Of a DNA stretch of 16,837 nucleotides, positions 7,452 to 14,824 are shown in pieces. Within the stretch, counting starts at the first letter, position 1. Each line of letters opens with the position of its first letter. The stretch spans positions 1 through 16,837 of the forward strand of contig CAIYTL010000240.1 of NCBI GenBank assembly GCA_903929105.1. The letters are read 5' to 3'. The translations under genes and the position numbers were made by a program. Under the pieces are notes generated by a model. That model did no database searches and was not told the origin of the DNA. It was given only the letters and a program-made list of their open reading frames with translations. The stretch is from an uncultured Micrococcales bacterium (lineage in GTDB: Bacteria > Actinomycetota > Actinomycetes > Actinomycetales > Microbacteriaceae).

Positions 7452-8550
7452 CGCCTATGCCGCCAGCGGTGTCGACACCGAGGCCGGCGACCTAGCCGTA
7501 AACCTTATGAAAAAGGCTGTTGCGGCCACGCACAACAGCAACGTTTTTGGTGACTTTGGCGGTTTTGCTGGCCTGTTTGACGTTTCATTCTTAAAGTCAT
7601 TCGAGCGCCCACTGCTAGCAACCTCAACTGACGGCGTTGGCACCAAAGTGGCCATCGCCCAAGCTATCGATAAGCACGACACCATTGGCCAAGACCTAGT
7701 GGGCATGGTTGTTGACGACATTGTCGTGGTTGGCGCCAAAAGTTTATTCATGACCGACTACATCGCAACCGGCAAAGTTGTGCCGCAGCGTGTGGCCGAC
7801 ATTGTGCGCGGAATCGCCGAAGCCTGTGCTGCGGTTGGCGTAGCACTTGTGGGTGGCGAAACTGCCGAGCATCCTGGCCTATTAGCTGCCGACGAATACG
7901 ACGTTGCTGGCGCAGCCGTTGGCGCCGTCGAAGCTTCGAAGCTGCTGGGCGCGCACCGCGTGCAGGTTGGCGATGTTGTGCTTGGTCTCGAGTCGAGCGG
8001 TTTTCACAGCAACGGATACTCCCTTGTGCGCAAAATCGTTGCCGACAGCAAACTTGACTACAACAAAACCGTTGCCGAATTTGGCGCAACCAGTTTGGGC
8101 GAAGTTCTGCTCGAACCAACCCGCCTCTACACTGGCGTTTTGAATGACCTGCTCGAAAGCGACCTCGGCCAGCACGTCACAACCATGAGCCACATCACGG
8201 GCGGTGGCATCGCTGCCAACCTGTCGCGCGTGCTGCCAACTCAAGTTAGCCTCGACATCGATCGTTCAACCTGGGCGCCATCAAACGTGTTTCAAACTTT
8301 GGCTTCGTGGGGCGGTTTTGAACTCACCGCGCTCGAGTCGACCTGGAACCTCGGCCTCGGCTTTGCCGTTGTGGTCAAAGGTCATGCAGCAGAGGCCATC
8401 AAGGCACAACTTAATGCGGCGGGTATCAAAACCTGGGCTCTGGGAATCATCGAGTCAACCGACTGCGACCTCGCCGCCTCAAGTTACATCACCGAAGCTA
8501 AAGGTGTTCGCGGCGGGGCCGTGCGCCTCGTCGGCAAGTACGCCCTCTAA
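7444..8550 (+). CDS. purM: Phosphoribosylformylglycinamidine cyclo-ligase (AIR synthetase)
   Basis: ATP-dependent closure of FGAM to aminoimidazole ribotide, step 5 of purine synthesis. The 368 aa include NLMKKAVAATH near the N-terminus, the signature STDGVGTKV (59-67 region), GQDLVGMVVDDIVVVGAKSLFMTDYIA cut here to its recognisable core DIVVVGAKSLF, VGGETAEHPG, FHSNGYSLVRK, and the glycine-rich HITGGGIAANLSRVLP. All are standard PurM motifs and the length is normal. An AGGAG at 7432-7436, seven bases before the ATG and inside the purF coding sequence, supports the start and coupling to purF. Its stop overlaps the stop of the convergent DUF779 gene by 4 bp. Confidence 0.97.
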   Translation: MTNAYAASGVDTEAGDLAVNLMKKAVAATHNSNVFGDFGGFAGLFDVSFLKSFERPLLATSTDGVGTKVAIAQAIDKHDTIGQDLVGMVVDDIVVVGAKSLFMTDYIATGKVVPQRVADIVRGIAEACAAVGVALVGGETAEHPGLLAADEYDVAGAAVGAVEASKLLGAHRVQVGDVVLGLESSGFHSNGYSLVRKIVADSKLDYNKTVAEFGATSLGEVLLEPTRLYTGVLNDLLESDLGQHVTTMSHITGGGIAANLSRVLPTQVSLDIDRSTWAPSNVFQTLASWGGFELTALESTWNLGLGFAVVVKGHAAEAIKAQLNAAGIKTWALGIIESTDCDLAASSYITEAKGVRGGAVRLVGKYAL

Positions 8551-8972
8551 ACGACCTTTAGGTCGCCCGAGCCGAGCAGAATCGGCGAGTGCAAAAGCGT
8601 CATGGCGTCGTCGTCACTGAATAGCCGTGAGCGAATAATAAAACGTAGGCCTTCGGGGCTCTCAAGCGAGAATCCTCCGCCTCGGCCAGGCACGACATCG
8701 ATTGTGATGTGAGTGTGCTTCCAGTATTCAAACTGCTCGAGTGAGATCCACACCTTTATTGGTTGCTCGATGCCATCGACCATAAGTTCGCCCAAGAGCA
8801 CATCTTGGCCGCCCACCCGAAACTCACCGGCGAGGTAACACATCGGTGCCGAGCCGTCGCAACAGCCACCGCTTTGGTGAAACATGAGCGGGCCATGGTT
8901 GGTCGTCAACTTGCGAAGCAAGTCGTCGGCTGCCGGCGTGGTTTCAACTCGTGGTGGCAAGTTTTCATACAT
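8547..8972 (-). CDS. DUF779 family protein
   Basis: A 141-aa soluble protein of the DUF779 family, which is commonly encoded beside NAD-dependent (acet)aldehyde dehydrogenases; its function is not established. The hallmark is HQSGGCCDGSAPMCY (32-46), with cysteines 37, 38 and 45 that could bind a metal or be redox active. A central segment holds VWISLEQFEYWKHTHITIDVV and a glycine-rich PGRGGGFSLESPEG loop, also typical of the family. It is downstream of the aldehyde dehydrogenase on the same strand, separated by 107 bp containing a very stable hairpin. An AAAAAGG (8985-8991) lies 12 bases before the ATG, a rather long spacing. Its last codons are convergent with and overlap purM. Confidence 0.9.
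   Translation of the reverse strand: MYENLPPRVETTPAADDLLRKLTTNHGPLMFHQSGGCCDGSAPMCYLAGEFRVGGQDVLLGELMVDGIEQPIKVWISLEQFEYWKHTHITIDVVPGRGGGFSLESPEGLRFIIRSRLFSDDDAMTLLHSPILLGSGDLKVV
8552..8565 (-). terminator. Candidate short hairpin at the purM/DUF779 convergent junction
   Basis: CGACC-TTTA-GGTCG forms a 5-bp stem with a 4-base loop, two bases after the purM stop and inside the last codons of DUF779. Read leftward it is followed by TTTAG, which includes the DUF779 stop, so it is a weak terminator candidate for that gene; rightward there is no T-run. The stem is short and it could be coincidental. Confidence 0.3.
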
Positions 8973-9000
8973 AAGTGCAGATTACCTTTTTATAAGCGAA

Positions 9001-9026
9001 ATGTGGGGCCCCGAAGAGCCCCACAT
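9001..9026 (-). terminator. Very stable UUCG-capped hairpin between aldehyde dehydrogenase and DUF779
   Basis: ATGTGGGGC at 9001-9009 and GCCCCACAT at 9018-9026 are perfect 9-base complements. In the leftward transcript the stem extends by one U-G wobble and one C-G pair and is closed by a UUCG loop, the extra-stable cUUCGg tetraloop. It begins 53 bases after the dehydrogenase stop and is followed by TTTCGCTTAT, a poor T-tract. It could act as a partial terminator lowering DUF779 expression, or as a 3'-end stabiliser of the dehydrogenase message. The structure is certain from sequence; the role is inferred. Confidence 0.6.
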
Positions 9027-9079
9027 CCGTCTGAAAGAATCGGCCACACATCGTTGGATGACCGAACAGCTGCCTAGGT

Positions 9080-10603
<1,524 letters not shown>

Positions 10604-10622
10604 TTTGAGTCTCTTTCGTTGG

Positions 10623-10642
10623 GCCCAACCCCTTTGGTGGGC
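10623..10642 (-). promoter_or_regulatory. Leader hairpin upstream of aldehyde dehydrogenase
   Basis: GCCCA plus CC pair with GG plus TGGGC around a 5-base loop (CCTTT on the plus strand) with a single bulged A at 10628, giving seven pairs, six of them G-C. It ends 19 bases before the dehydrogenase ATG and immediately precedes its ribosome-binding region, so it would lie in the 5' UTR if transcription starts upstream. It matches no riboswitch class I know; it is too small for one. Confidence 0.4.
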
Positions 10643-10721
10643 GACAATGGCAAAAATACGCTCGAAGTTATTACGTTTGCTTAACGAATAGCCGTGACTG
10701 TCTGAAAGCACTCATTTCGTA

Positions 10722-10736
10722 TAGGTAGCGCACCTA
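10722..10736. promoter_or_regulatory. Candidate operator dyad TAGGT-N5-ACCTA
   Basis: A perfect 5-bp-arm inverted repeat with a 5-bp centre, 41 bp upstream of the regulator start and 119 bp upstream of the dehydrogenase start. Its size and spacing fit a dimeric NarL/FixJ-type binding site, but a 5-bp dyad can occur by chance in this length of sequence. Confidence 0.3.
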
Positions 10737-10777
10737 GCCATATGGACAGGTAACAGTTTTTTTATTAGGGTTGCCAT

Positions 10778-11494
10778 ATGAACGAAGTAGTTCGAACCGC
10801 AACCGGCGCAATACCTTTAGCTAGGCCCGACGTGCCGCTGGGCCGGCGCTCGCCGCACTCTAAAACGCGAGTGCTGGTTGCCGACCGAAACGTCATAATT
10901 CGCATTGGGGTTAGGGCGATTCTGGAGCGAACCCCGGGCGTAGCAGTGGTTGCTGAAGCCACCACCTATGACGCCGTGCTCGATGCGGTTGATGAACACG
11001 GCCCAGACGTTCTAGTGATCGACCTTGACCTGGGAGATGACACAACTCGCGGTTTGCAGCTTTGCGAAGAAATCACCAAGCGCTACCCTCACACCAAAAT
11101 CATGATTCTGGCCTCGACTTTGAGCGAGTTCGTCGTGGTCGATGCAATGCGTCGAGGCGTCACCGGTTATTTGCTTAAAGACGATGTCAAAGCTGACGAA
11201 CTTGGCAAAGCAGTTCGAACCGTTCAAGACGGTGAAGTTGTTATGGGCAAAGGCATCGGAAACCTGGTGGCGCACTCACTCGGGTCGCACCGCGACATTG
11301 GTGAACACGTGACCGACCGCGAACTAGAAGTGCTCAAGCTGGTAGCCCGCGGTCTGAGCAACAAGCAGATTGCCGCCGGCATTTACATCACCGAAAGCAC
11401 CGTTAAGTTTCACCTGCAAAACTTATCGCGCAAACTTGGCGCTCACCGCCGTGCCGAACTGGTGCACAAAGCCACCGCGGCCGGCTTGCTCTAA
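10778..11494 (+). CDS. NarL/LuxR-family response regulator, atypical receiver
   Basis: A 238-aa transcription regulator with no kinase gene beside it. After an unusual 30-residue N-terminal extension comes a receiver domain (31-150) with D36, phospho-acceptor candidate D82 (VLVIDLDL) and K134 (YLLKDD). The second acidic residue of the pocket is R37 (ADRN in place of ADDH), and the conserved Thr/Ser position is A112. The C-terminal helix-turn-helix (176-238) is canonical: VTDRELEVLKLVARGLSNKQIA, then ITESTVKFHLQNLSRKLG. The ATG at 10778 has AGGG eight bases upstream; a GTG at 10832 would trim most of the extension. Divergent placement suggests, without proof, that it controls the aldehyde dehydrogenase, as LuxR-type regulators do for exaC-like genes in pseudomonads. 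Confidence 0.92.
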   Translation: MNEVVRTATGAIPLARPDVPLGRRSPHSKTRVLVADRNVIIRIGVRAILERTPGVAVVAEATTYDAVLDAVDEHGPDVLVIDLDLGDDTTRGLQLCEEITKRYPHTKIMILASTLSEFVVVDAMRRGVTGYLLKDDVKADELGKAVRTVQDGEVVMGKGIGNLVAHSLGSHRDIGEHVTDRELEVLKLVARGLSNKQIAAGIYITESTVKFHLQNLSRKLGAHRRAELVHKATAAGLL

Positions 11495-11517
11495 AAAGCT
11501 GTTTCGCTTTATTGCCA

Positions 11518-11545
11518 CCGAGTTCGCAATGTAGCCAAAACTCGG
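11518..11545 (+). terminator. Candidate terminator after the NarL-type regulator
   Basis: CCGAGTT (11518-11524) and AACTCGG (11539-11545) are perfect 7-base complements with a 14-base loop, followed by GCATATTTGTATTTT, which is T-rich but interrupted. It lies between the regulator and the methyltransferase gene, in a 95-bp gap. A weaker AAAGC/GCTTT hairpin (11495-11510) lies just after the regulator stop. Either could terminate the regulator message. Confidence 0.4.
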
Positions 11546-11577
11546 GCATATTTGTATTTTGAACGTTTTGCCCAATC

Positions 11578-11583
11578 AGAGGA
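11578..11583 (+). promoter_or_regulatory. Ribosome binding site fixing a TTG start
   Basis: AGAGGA lies six bases before the TTG at 11590. No ATG or GTG is available ahead of the conserved GKVYLVGGGPG, so this site supports TTG as the start of the methyltransferase-family gene. Confidence 0.7.
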
Positions 11584-11589
11584 ACCCAC

Positions 11590-12372
11590 TTGAATCAGCT
11601 GCCGAACTCGCCTGATGGCGCAAGTCTCGGCAAGGTTTATTTGGTTGGAGGCGGCCCAGGAGCCGAAGACCTTATTACTGTTCGCGGCTATAAGTTGTTG
11701 CTCAAAGCAGACGCGGTGGTTACCGACGGCATCGGTGCGGTTGGGCTTTTCGAAGACTTGCCGACCACCACAGAAATTTATGACGTTTCAGGACTAACTC
11801 AAGACACCACGGTTGCTCAAAAAGACATCAACAATCTGCTGATTGATTTGGCCAGACAAGGCAAACAGGTAGTTCGGCTCAAAGTTGGTGACCCAAACAT
11901 TTTTGGTGGCGGTGGCGAAGAAGCTTTTGCTTGCGAGTCAGCTGGAGTTGCCTTTGAAGTTGTTCCCGGTGTGACCAGCGCCGTGGCCGCACCTGCCGCT
12001 GCGGGCATCCCCTTGACACACCGAGGCATCGCCAACGGTTTCACTGTGGTAACCGGCGATGAAGAGGTTGCTTCAGTTGGTGGCGACACCGATCACACTC
12101 TCGTGATTTTGATGGGCCTTGACCGTTTGCGCGAAACCTCGTTCACGCTCGCCGCTGGTTTGCGCGGCGCAGATTGCCCGGTGGCAATCATTGAATCAGG
12201 TTTTGCTGACAACCAAAAAATCGTTGTCGGCACCCTCGCAAATATTTGGCGAATCGCCCAAGAAGCTGGCATAAAATCGCCCGCAGTGATTGTTGTAGGT
12301 GATGTGGTTCGTCTGAGCCCGCACTATTTAGCTGAGCTTCAAGCCCAATTTTTTAAACCAGAAAGAAGTTAG
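11590..12372 (+). CDS. cobA: Uroporphyrinogen-III C-methyltransferase family protein, divergent
   Basis: Member of the SAM-dependent tetrapyrrole methylase fold, closest to the enzyme that makes precorrin-2 for siroheme or cobalamin. The 260 aa contain VYLVGGGPGAEDLITVRG (16-33), RLKVGDPNIFGGGGEE (96-111), EVVPGVTSA (123-131), GIPLTHRG (139-146) and TLVILMGLDRL (170-180). Several normally fixed residues differ: RLKGGDPFVFGRGGEE is usual, but here G99 is Val and the FGR arginine is G107; the YDRLV motif is VTDGIG (44-49); and the GKR segment after strand three is replaced by SGLTQDTT. E110 and R145 are retained. The gene is 6 bp upstream of the ferredoxin reductase and probably in one operon. 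It could be a true SUMT with relaxed motifs or a relative acting on another tetrapyrrole. Confidence 0.78.
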   Translation: MNQLPNSPDGASLGKVYLVGGGPGAEDLITVRGYKLLLKADAVVTDGIGAVGLFEDLPTTTEIYDVSGLTQDTTVAQKDINNLLIDLARQGKQVVRLKVGDPNIFGGGGEEAFACESAGVAFEVVPGVTSAVAAPAAAGIPLTHRGIANGFTVVTGDEEVASVGGDTDHTLVILMGLDRLRETSFTLAAGLRGADCPVAIIESGFADNQKIVVGTLANIWRIAQEAGIKSPAVIVVGDVVRLSPHYLAELQAQFFKPERS

Positions 12373-12378
12373 CCGTTC

Positions 12379-13737
12379 ATGTCTAAACAACTCAGGGTTG
12401 CAATTATTGGCGCTGGCCCGGCCGGAATTTATGCGGGCAACATACTTCACACCAAACACCCTGAAGTCACCATCGACCTTTTTGACTCACTGCCAGCACC
12501 TTATGGATTGATTCGCTACGGCGTTGCCCCAGACCACCCGCGAATCAAAGGCATCGTGAACTCGCTGCACGAAATGCTAAACTCCGGTTCAATTCACTTT
12601 TTTGGCAATGTCGAGTTCGGCGTTGACCTAACCCTGGCCGACGTGCGCAAGTATTACCACGCGGTGATTTTTGCAACCGGAGCCATCAAAGACGCCGCAC
12701 TGAACATCTCGGGCATCGACCTTGATGGCAGTTTTGGCGCAGCCGACTTTGTTAGCTGGTATGACGGCCACCCCGATGTGCCGCGCACCTGGCCGCTAAC
12801 CGCAGAGAAGGTTGCAGTTTTAGGCAACGGCAACGTAGCCCTAGACGTTGCTCGCGTTCTTGCCAAGCACGCCGACGACATGCTAAAAACCGATATTCCA
12901 GCAAACGTATATGAGGGTCTCAAAGCCTCACCGGTCACAGACGTGCACGTTTTTGGTCGTCGCGGCCCGCAGCAAATCAAGTTCACACCGATTGAGCTTC
13001 GCGAGCTTGGCGAAGTTGAAGACGTTGACATTGTGGTTTATGAAGAAGATTTTGGCGATGACTGGTTCGACGAAGACGCCGAAGGTGTTACCAACCAGCA
13101 CCGCGTAATGGCGCGCATCATGGACGAATGGCGCGAGCGCGAGCTAACCGGCGCCAGCCGCCGTTTGCACCTTCACTTTTATCACTCACCGGTTGAGATT
13201 TTGGGTGCCGACGGCAAAGTGGTTGGCATTCGGTTTGAACGCAACCGCCCACTTGGCGATGGCAAAGTTGAGGGCACCGGCGAGTTGCGCGACTTTGACG
13301 TGCAGGCTGTTTATCGTGCCATTGGTTATTTTGGCAGCGAACTGCCAGAGGTGCCTTTTGACGACAAGTTAGGTGTGATTCGCAACGCTGGCGGCCGAGT
13401 CGTTGACGAGTCAGGCTCAGCTGTGAATGGTCTCTATGCAACTGGCTGGATCAAACGTGGCCCTGTCGGCCTAATCGGCCACACTAAGAGCGACGCACTC
13501 GAGACCATCGAAAACCTGCTTGCCGACATCGACCAGCTGGTTGACCCTGTCTCGACCGAATCGGCTACCGCAGAACTTAAAGCGCGTGGCGTGCAGTTCA
13601 CAGATTGGCGCGGATGGCTCAAGTTAAACGACCACGAGCTTGCGCTTGGAGCAGCAGACAGCTCGCAGGTTGTGCGTGAGCGAGTGAAGGTTGTGTCTCG
13701 CGAAGAACAGGTTGAGATTTCTAACCGAAACGGTTAG
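12379..13737 (+). CDS. fprA: Ferredoxin/adrenodoxin-type NADP+ reductase (FprA-like)
   Basis: FAD-dependent oxidoreductase that passes electrons between NADPH and ferredoxin. The 452 aa match the adrenodoxin-reductase type found in Actinobacteria. Seen: FAD-binding IIGAGPAGIYAG (9-20), LPAPYGLIRYGVAPDHP, NADPH-binding VLGNGNVALDVARVL (147-161), HVFGRRGPQQIKFT with R194-R195 placed to hold the NADP 2'-phosphate, and the C-terminal FAD-contacting segment ATGWIKRGPVGLIGHTKSDA. No ferredoxin domain is fused. It follows the methyltransferase-family gene by 6 bp; that pairing suggests supply of electrons to a siroheme enzyme located elsewhere, but ferredoxin reductases serve many pathways. The last codons form an intrinsic terminator and overlap the convergent DUF3073 gene. 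Confidence 0.94.
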   Translation: MSKQLRVAIIGAGPAGIYAGNILHTKHPEVTIDLFDSLPAPYGLIRYGVAPDHPRIKGIVNSLHEMLNSGSIHFFGNVEFGVDLTLADVRKYYHAVIFATGAIKDAALNISGIDLDGSFGAADFVSWYDGHPDVPRTWPLTAEKVAVLGNGNVALDVARVLAKHADDMLKTDIPANVYEGLKASPVTDVHVFGRRGPQQIKFTPIELRELGEVEDVDIVVYEEDFGDDWFDEDAEGVTNQHRVMARIMDEWRERELTGASRRLHLHFYHSPVEILGADGKVVGIRFERNRPLGDGKVEGTGELRDFDVQAVYRAIGYFGSELPEVPFDDKLGVIRNAGGRVVDESGSAVNGLYATGWIKRGPVGLIGHTKSDALETIENLLADIDQLVDPVSTESATAELKARGVQFTDWRGWLKLNDHELALGAADSSQVVRERVKVVSREEQVEISNRNG

Positions 13738-13742
13738 TTTTT
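13721..13742 (+). terminator. Intrinsic terminator built into the end of the ferredoxin reductase gene
   Basis: CTAACCG (13721-13727), loop AAA, CGGTTAG (13731-13737), then TTTTT (13738-13742). The 7-bp stem is perfect and the stop codon TAG is the last three bases of the stem. On the minus strand the stem is followed by AAATC, so it works in one direction only. The same bases encode the C-terminal end of the DUF3073 protein in part (overlap 13734-13742). Confidence 0.75.
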
Positions 13743-13961
13743 CGAAGCGTCAGTAGATTCTTCGGCGTCGTCGCCGGTGTCTTCGCCGTCTTCATCTTCA
13801 TAAAGATCGGCCCACTTGTCTTCGTAGTCAGGTTCGCCAGAACCACCGGGTGCGACAGTGCCAAGCTCTCGTTCGAGCGCGTTGTAGTCAGTGTTCGGGC
13901 TGAAGTACTTCAGCTCGCGAGCCACTTTAGTGTGTTTTGCCTTTTGACGGCCACGCCCCAT
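13734..13961 (-). CDS. DUF3073 family protein
   Basis: A 75-aa actinobacterial protein of unknown function. The N-terminus MGRGRQKAKHTKVARELKYFSP followed by NTDYNALERELG is the family hallmark: a strongly basic start then an aromatic/helical segment. The C-terminal half is highly acidic (YEDKWADLYEDEDGEDTGDD and after), giving a bipolar, probably partly disordered protein that might bind nucleic acid or ribosomes; this is inference only. The frame is open 10 codons further upstream, but GAGGGGG at 13969-13975, seven bases before the ATG at 13961, and the family N-terminus fix the start. In M. tuberculosis a DUF3073 gene lies beside purM, whereas here it is about 5 kb from purM with other genes between. 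Confidence 0.92.
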   Translation of the reverse strand: MGRGRQKAKHTKVARELKYFSPNTDYNALERELGTVAPGGSGEPDYEDKWADLYEDEDGEDTGDDAEESTDASKN

Positions 13962-13968
13962 GGCGAGA

Positions 13969-13975
13969 CCCCCTC
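13969..13975 (-). promoter_or_regulatory. Strong ribosome binding site of DUF3073
   Basis: GAGGGGG (leftward reading) seven bases before the ATG at 13961. It decides between this start and an upstream in-frame start at 13991, and its strength is unusual for this window, suggesting high expression. Confidence 0.7.
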
Positions 13976-14024
13976 TTATGAACTTGGCCAAACCCCAGTT
14001 GCGGGTTCGGGAGGATTAACAGAT

Positions 14025-14048
14025 AAAACCTGCGCTTATTTTAGCAGG
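14025..14048 (-). terminator. Candidate terminator at the end of the crcB pair
   Basis: In leftward reading CCTGC, a 10-base loop and GCAGG (arms 14044-14048 and 14029-14033) are followed by TTTTAT. The stop codon of the second crcB gene (14036-14038) lies in the loop. The stem is only 5 bp, so this is tentative. The rest of the 74-bp gap before DUF3073 shows only a weak AACCC/GGGTT dyad (13991-14007) and must contain the DUF3073 promoter if it is transcribed alone. Confidence 0.35.
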
Positions 14049-14395
14049 CTAAAGGCGATTATTGCTCCCGCAACTACGCCCATGGCAGGTAGCAGCAGGT
14101 TGAGTGCTGCGTTGTAGGTGGCCCGACGATACAAACCTGCTCGCCAAAAAGTGCCAGTTTGGGCTGCCCATGAGCTGAAAGTTGAAAGACCTCCGGCAAA
14201 ACCGACCACCAGCAACAAATAAGGCACTGCCGGTTGCGCGCCACCCAAAAACAGTCCAGCGAATATTGAAGCAGCGGTGTTGGCAATCAAAATGCCCCAA
14301 GGCAAAATGCCCGTGAAGTTCGCCAAAACAAATCGCAGAATGGAACCCAGACCACCAAGCCCAGCGATCAGCAGCACAAACAAAATTGTCGTCAT
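14036..14395 (-). CDS. crcB: Fluoride channel subunit CrcB/Fluc (second of pair)
   Basis: Small four-helix membrane protein, 119 aa, half of a dimeric fluoride-exporting channel. Seen: GLGGLGSILRF (12-22), pore Asn N39 in ILIANTAASIFAG, and VGFAGGLSTFSSW (64-76), which keeps the first phenylalanine of the Phe box (F73) and has W76 in place of the second. Arginines 85, 90 and 91 fall in the loop between helices 3 and 4, which would place that loop in the cytoplasm and both termini outside. Its ATG overlaps the stop of the other crcB (ATGA), so the two are translationally coupled and probably form an antiparallel heterodimer, as known for paired Flucs. Confidence 0.92.
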   Translation of the reverse strand: MTTILFVLLIAGLGGLGSILRFVLANFTGILPWGILIANTAASIFAGLFLGGAQPAVPYLLLVVGFAGGLSTFSSWAAQTGTFWRAGLYRRATYNAALNLLLPAMGVVAGAIIAFSLLK

Positions 14396-14784
14396 TGCTG
14401 CCCTTCACTCGGTTGCTCGGCAGCAGCTTTGCCGCTTAGTTTGCCTAGGCGAAGCCCGAGCAGGTAGGCCACAACTCCAAGCACAAACATCGCAATGACG
14501 GTGAACGGCGCCAAAGCTGCAGATGCGCTCGAACCAATCATCCATAGTGCCACACCGCTCATTGTGGTGAACCCACCTGCAAAGCCGACGCCCCAAAAGA
14601 GTTTGCTTGAACCAGACTCAAACAAAGGCGCCGAGTTGACCAAACCCAAAAACGCTGCACCCAGCAGGTTCACTAAAAACAACATGCCAATTTGCGGCAG
14701 CGTGATCGACGCCGCGTATCGAGCTGCTGTGCCCAATGCGCCGCCCAAGAACACGAGGGCCACGTTCTGCAAGGTGTTTTTCAT
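14392..14784 (-). CDS. crcB: Fluoride channel subunit CrcB/Fluc (first of pair)
   Basis: Four-helix Fluc subunit of 130 aa. Seen: FLGGALGTAARYAAS (12-26), pore Asn N39 in FLVNLLGAAFLG, and VGFAGGFTTMSGV (66-78). The phenylalanines of the usual TTFSTF Phe box are replaced by M75 and V78. Basic residues cluster in the C-terminal tail (LRLGKLSGK, 111-119), placing both termini in the cytoplasm, opposite to the partner subunit. AGAGG about seven bases before the ATG is a good Shine-Dalgarno. It starts 40 bp after the KimA-like transporter gene, too short a gap for a fluoride riboswitch, and none is seen. Its hydrophilic tail (AAAEQPSEGQQ) overlaps the partner's start. Confidence 0.92.
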   Translation of the reverse strand: MKNTLQNVALVFLGGALGTAARYAASITLPQIGMLFLVNLLGAAFLGLVNSAPLFESGSSKLFWGVGFAGGFTTMSGVALWMIGSSASAALAPFTVIAMFVLGVVAYLLGLRLGKLSGKAAAEQPSEGQQ

Positions 14785-14824
14785 GCTTTCGCCTCTTCAG
14801 CCGATATGGGTCGCGAAAAAGTTA

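Larger units (their letters stand above)
10604..10777. promoter_or_regulatory. Divergent control region between aldehyde dehydrogenase and the NarL-type regulator
   Basis: These 174 bp hold no gene of their own. From left to right there is a 10-bp palindrome TTGGGCCCAA (10619-10628), a leader hairpin (10623-10642), a near-dyad ATTACGTT/AACGAAT with one bulged base (10670-10689), a 5-bp-arm dyad TAGGT-AGCGC-ACCTA (10722-10736), and an AT-rich stretch TTTTTTTATTAGGG (10757-10770) before the regulator's ATG. AGGG there is a fair Shine-Dalgarno for the regulator. I cannot place -35/-10 boxes with confidence. The dyads are candidate binding sites for the adjacent regulator or another protein. Confidence 0.5.

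Noticed and set aside
8973..9079. Small gene between DUF779 and the aldehyde dehydrogenase
   Set aside because: The gap is dominated by hairpins and contains no start with a ribosome binding site and a plausible coding stretch; the plus-strand frames there extend antisense into neighbours.
10604..10711. 36-residue N-terminal extension of the aldehyde dehydrogenase
   Set aside because: It is basic and unrelated to ALDH N-termini, and a suitable ribosome binding site precedes the ATG at 10603.
14785..14824. Fluoride riboswitch upstream of the crcB pair
   Set aside because: Only 40 bp separate the genes and no GGCGAUGGUGUUCGCC-like core is present.
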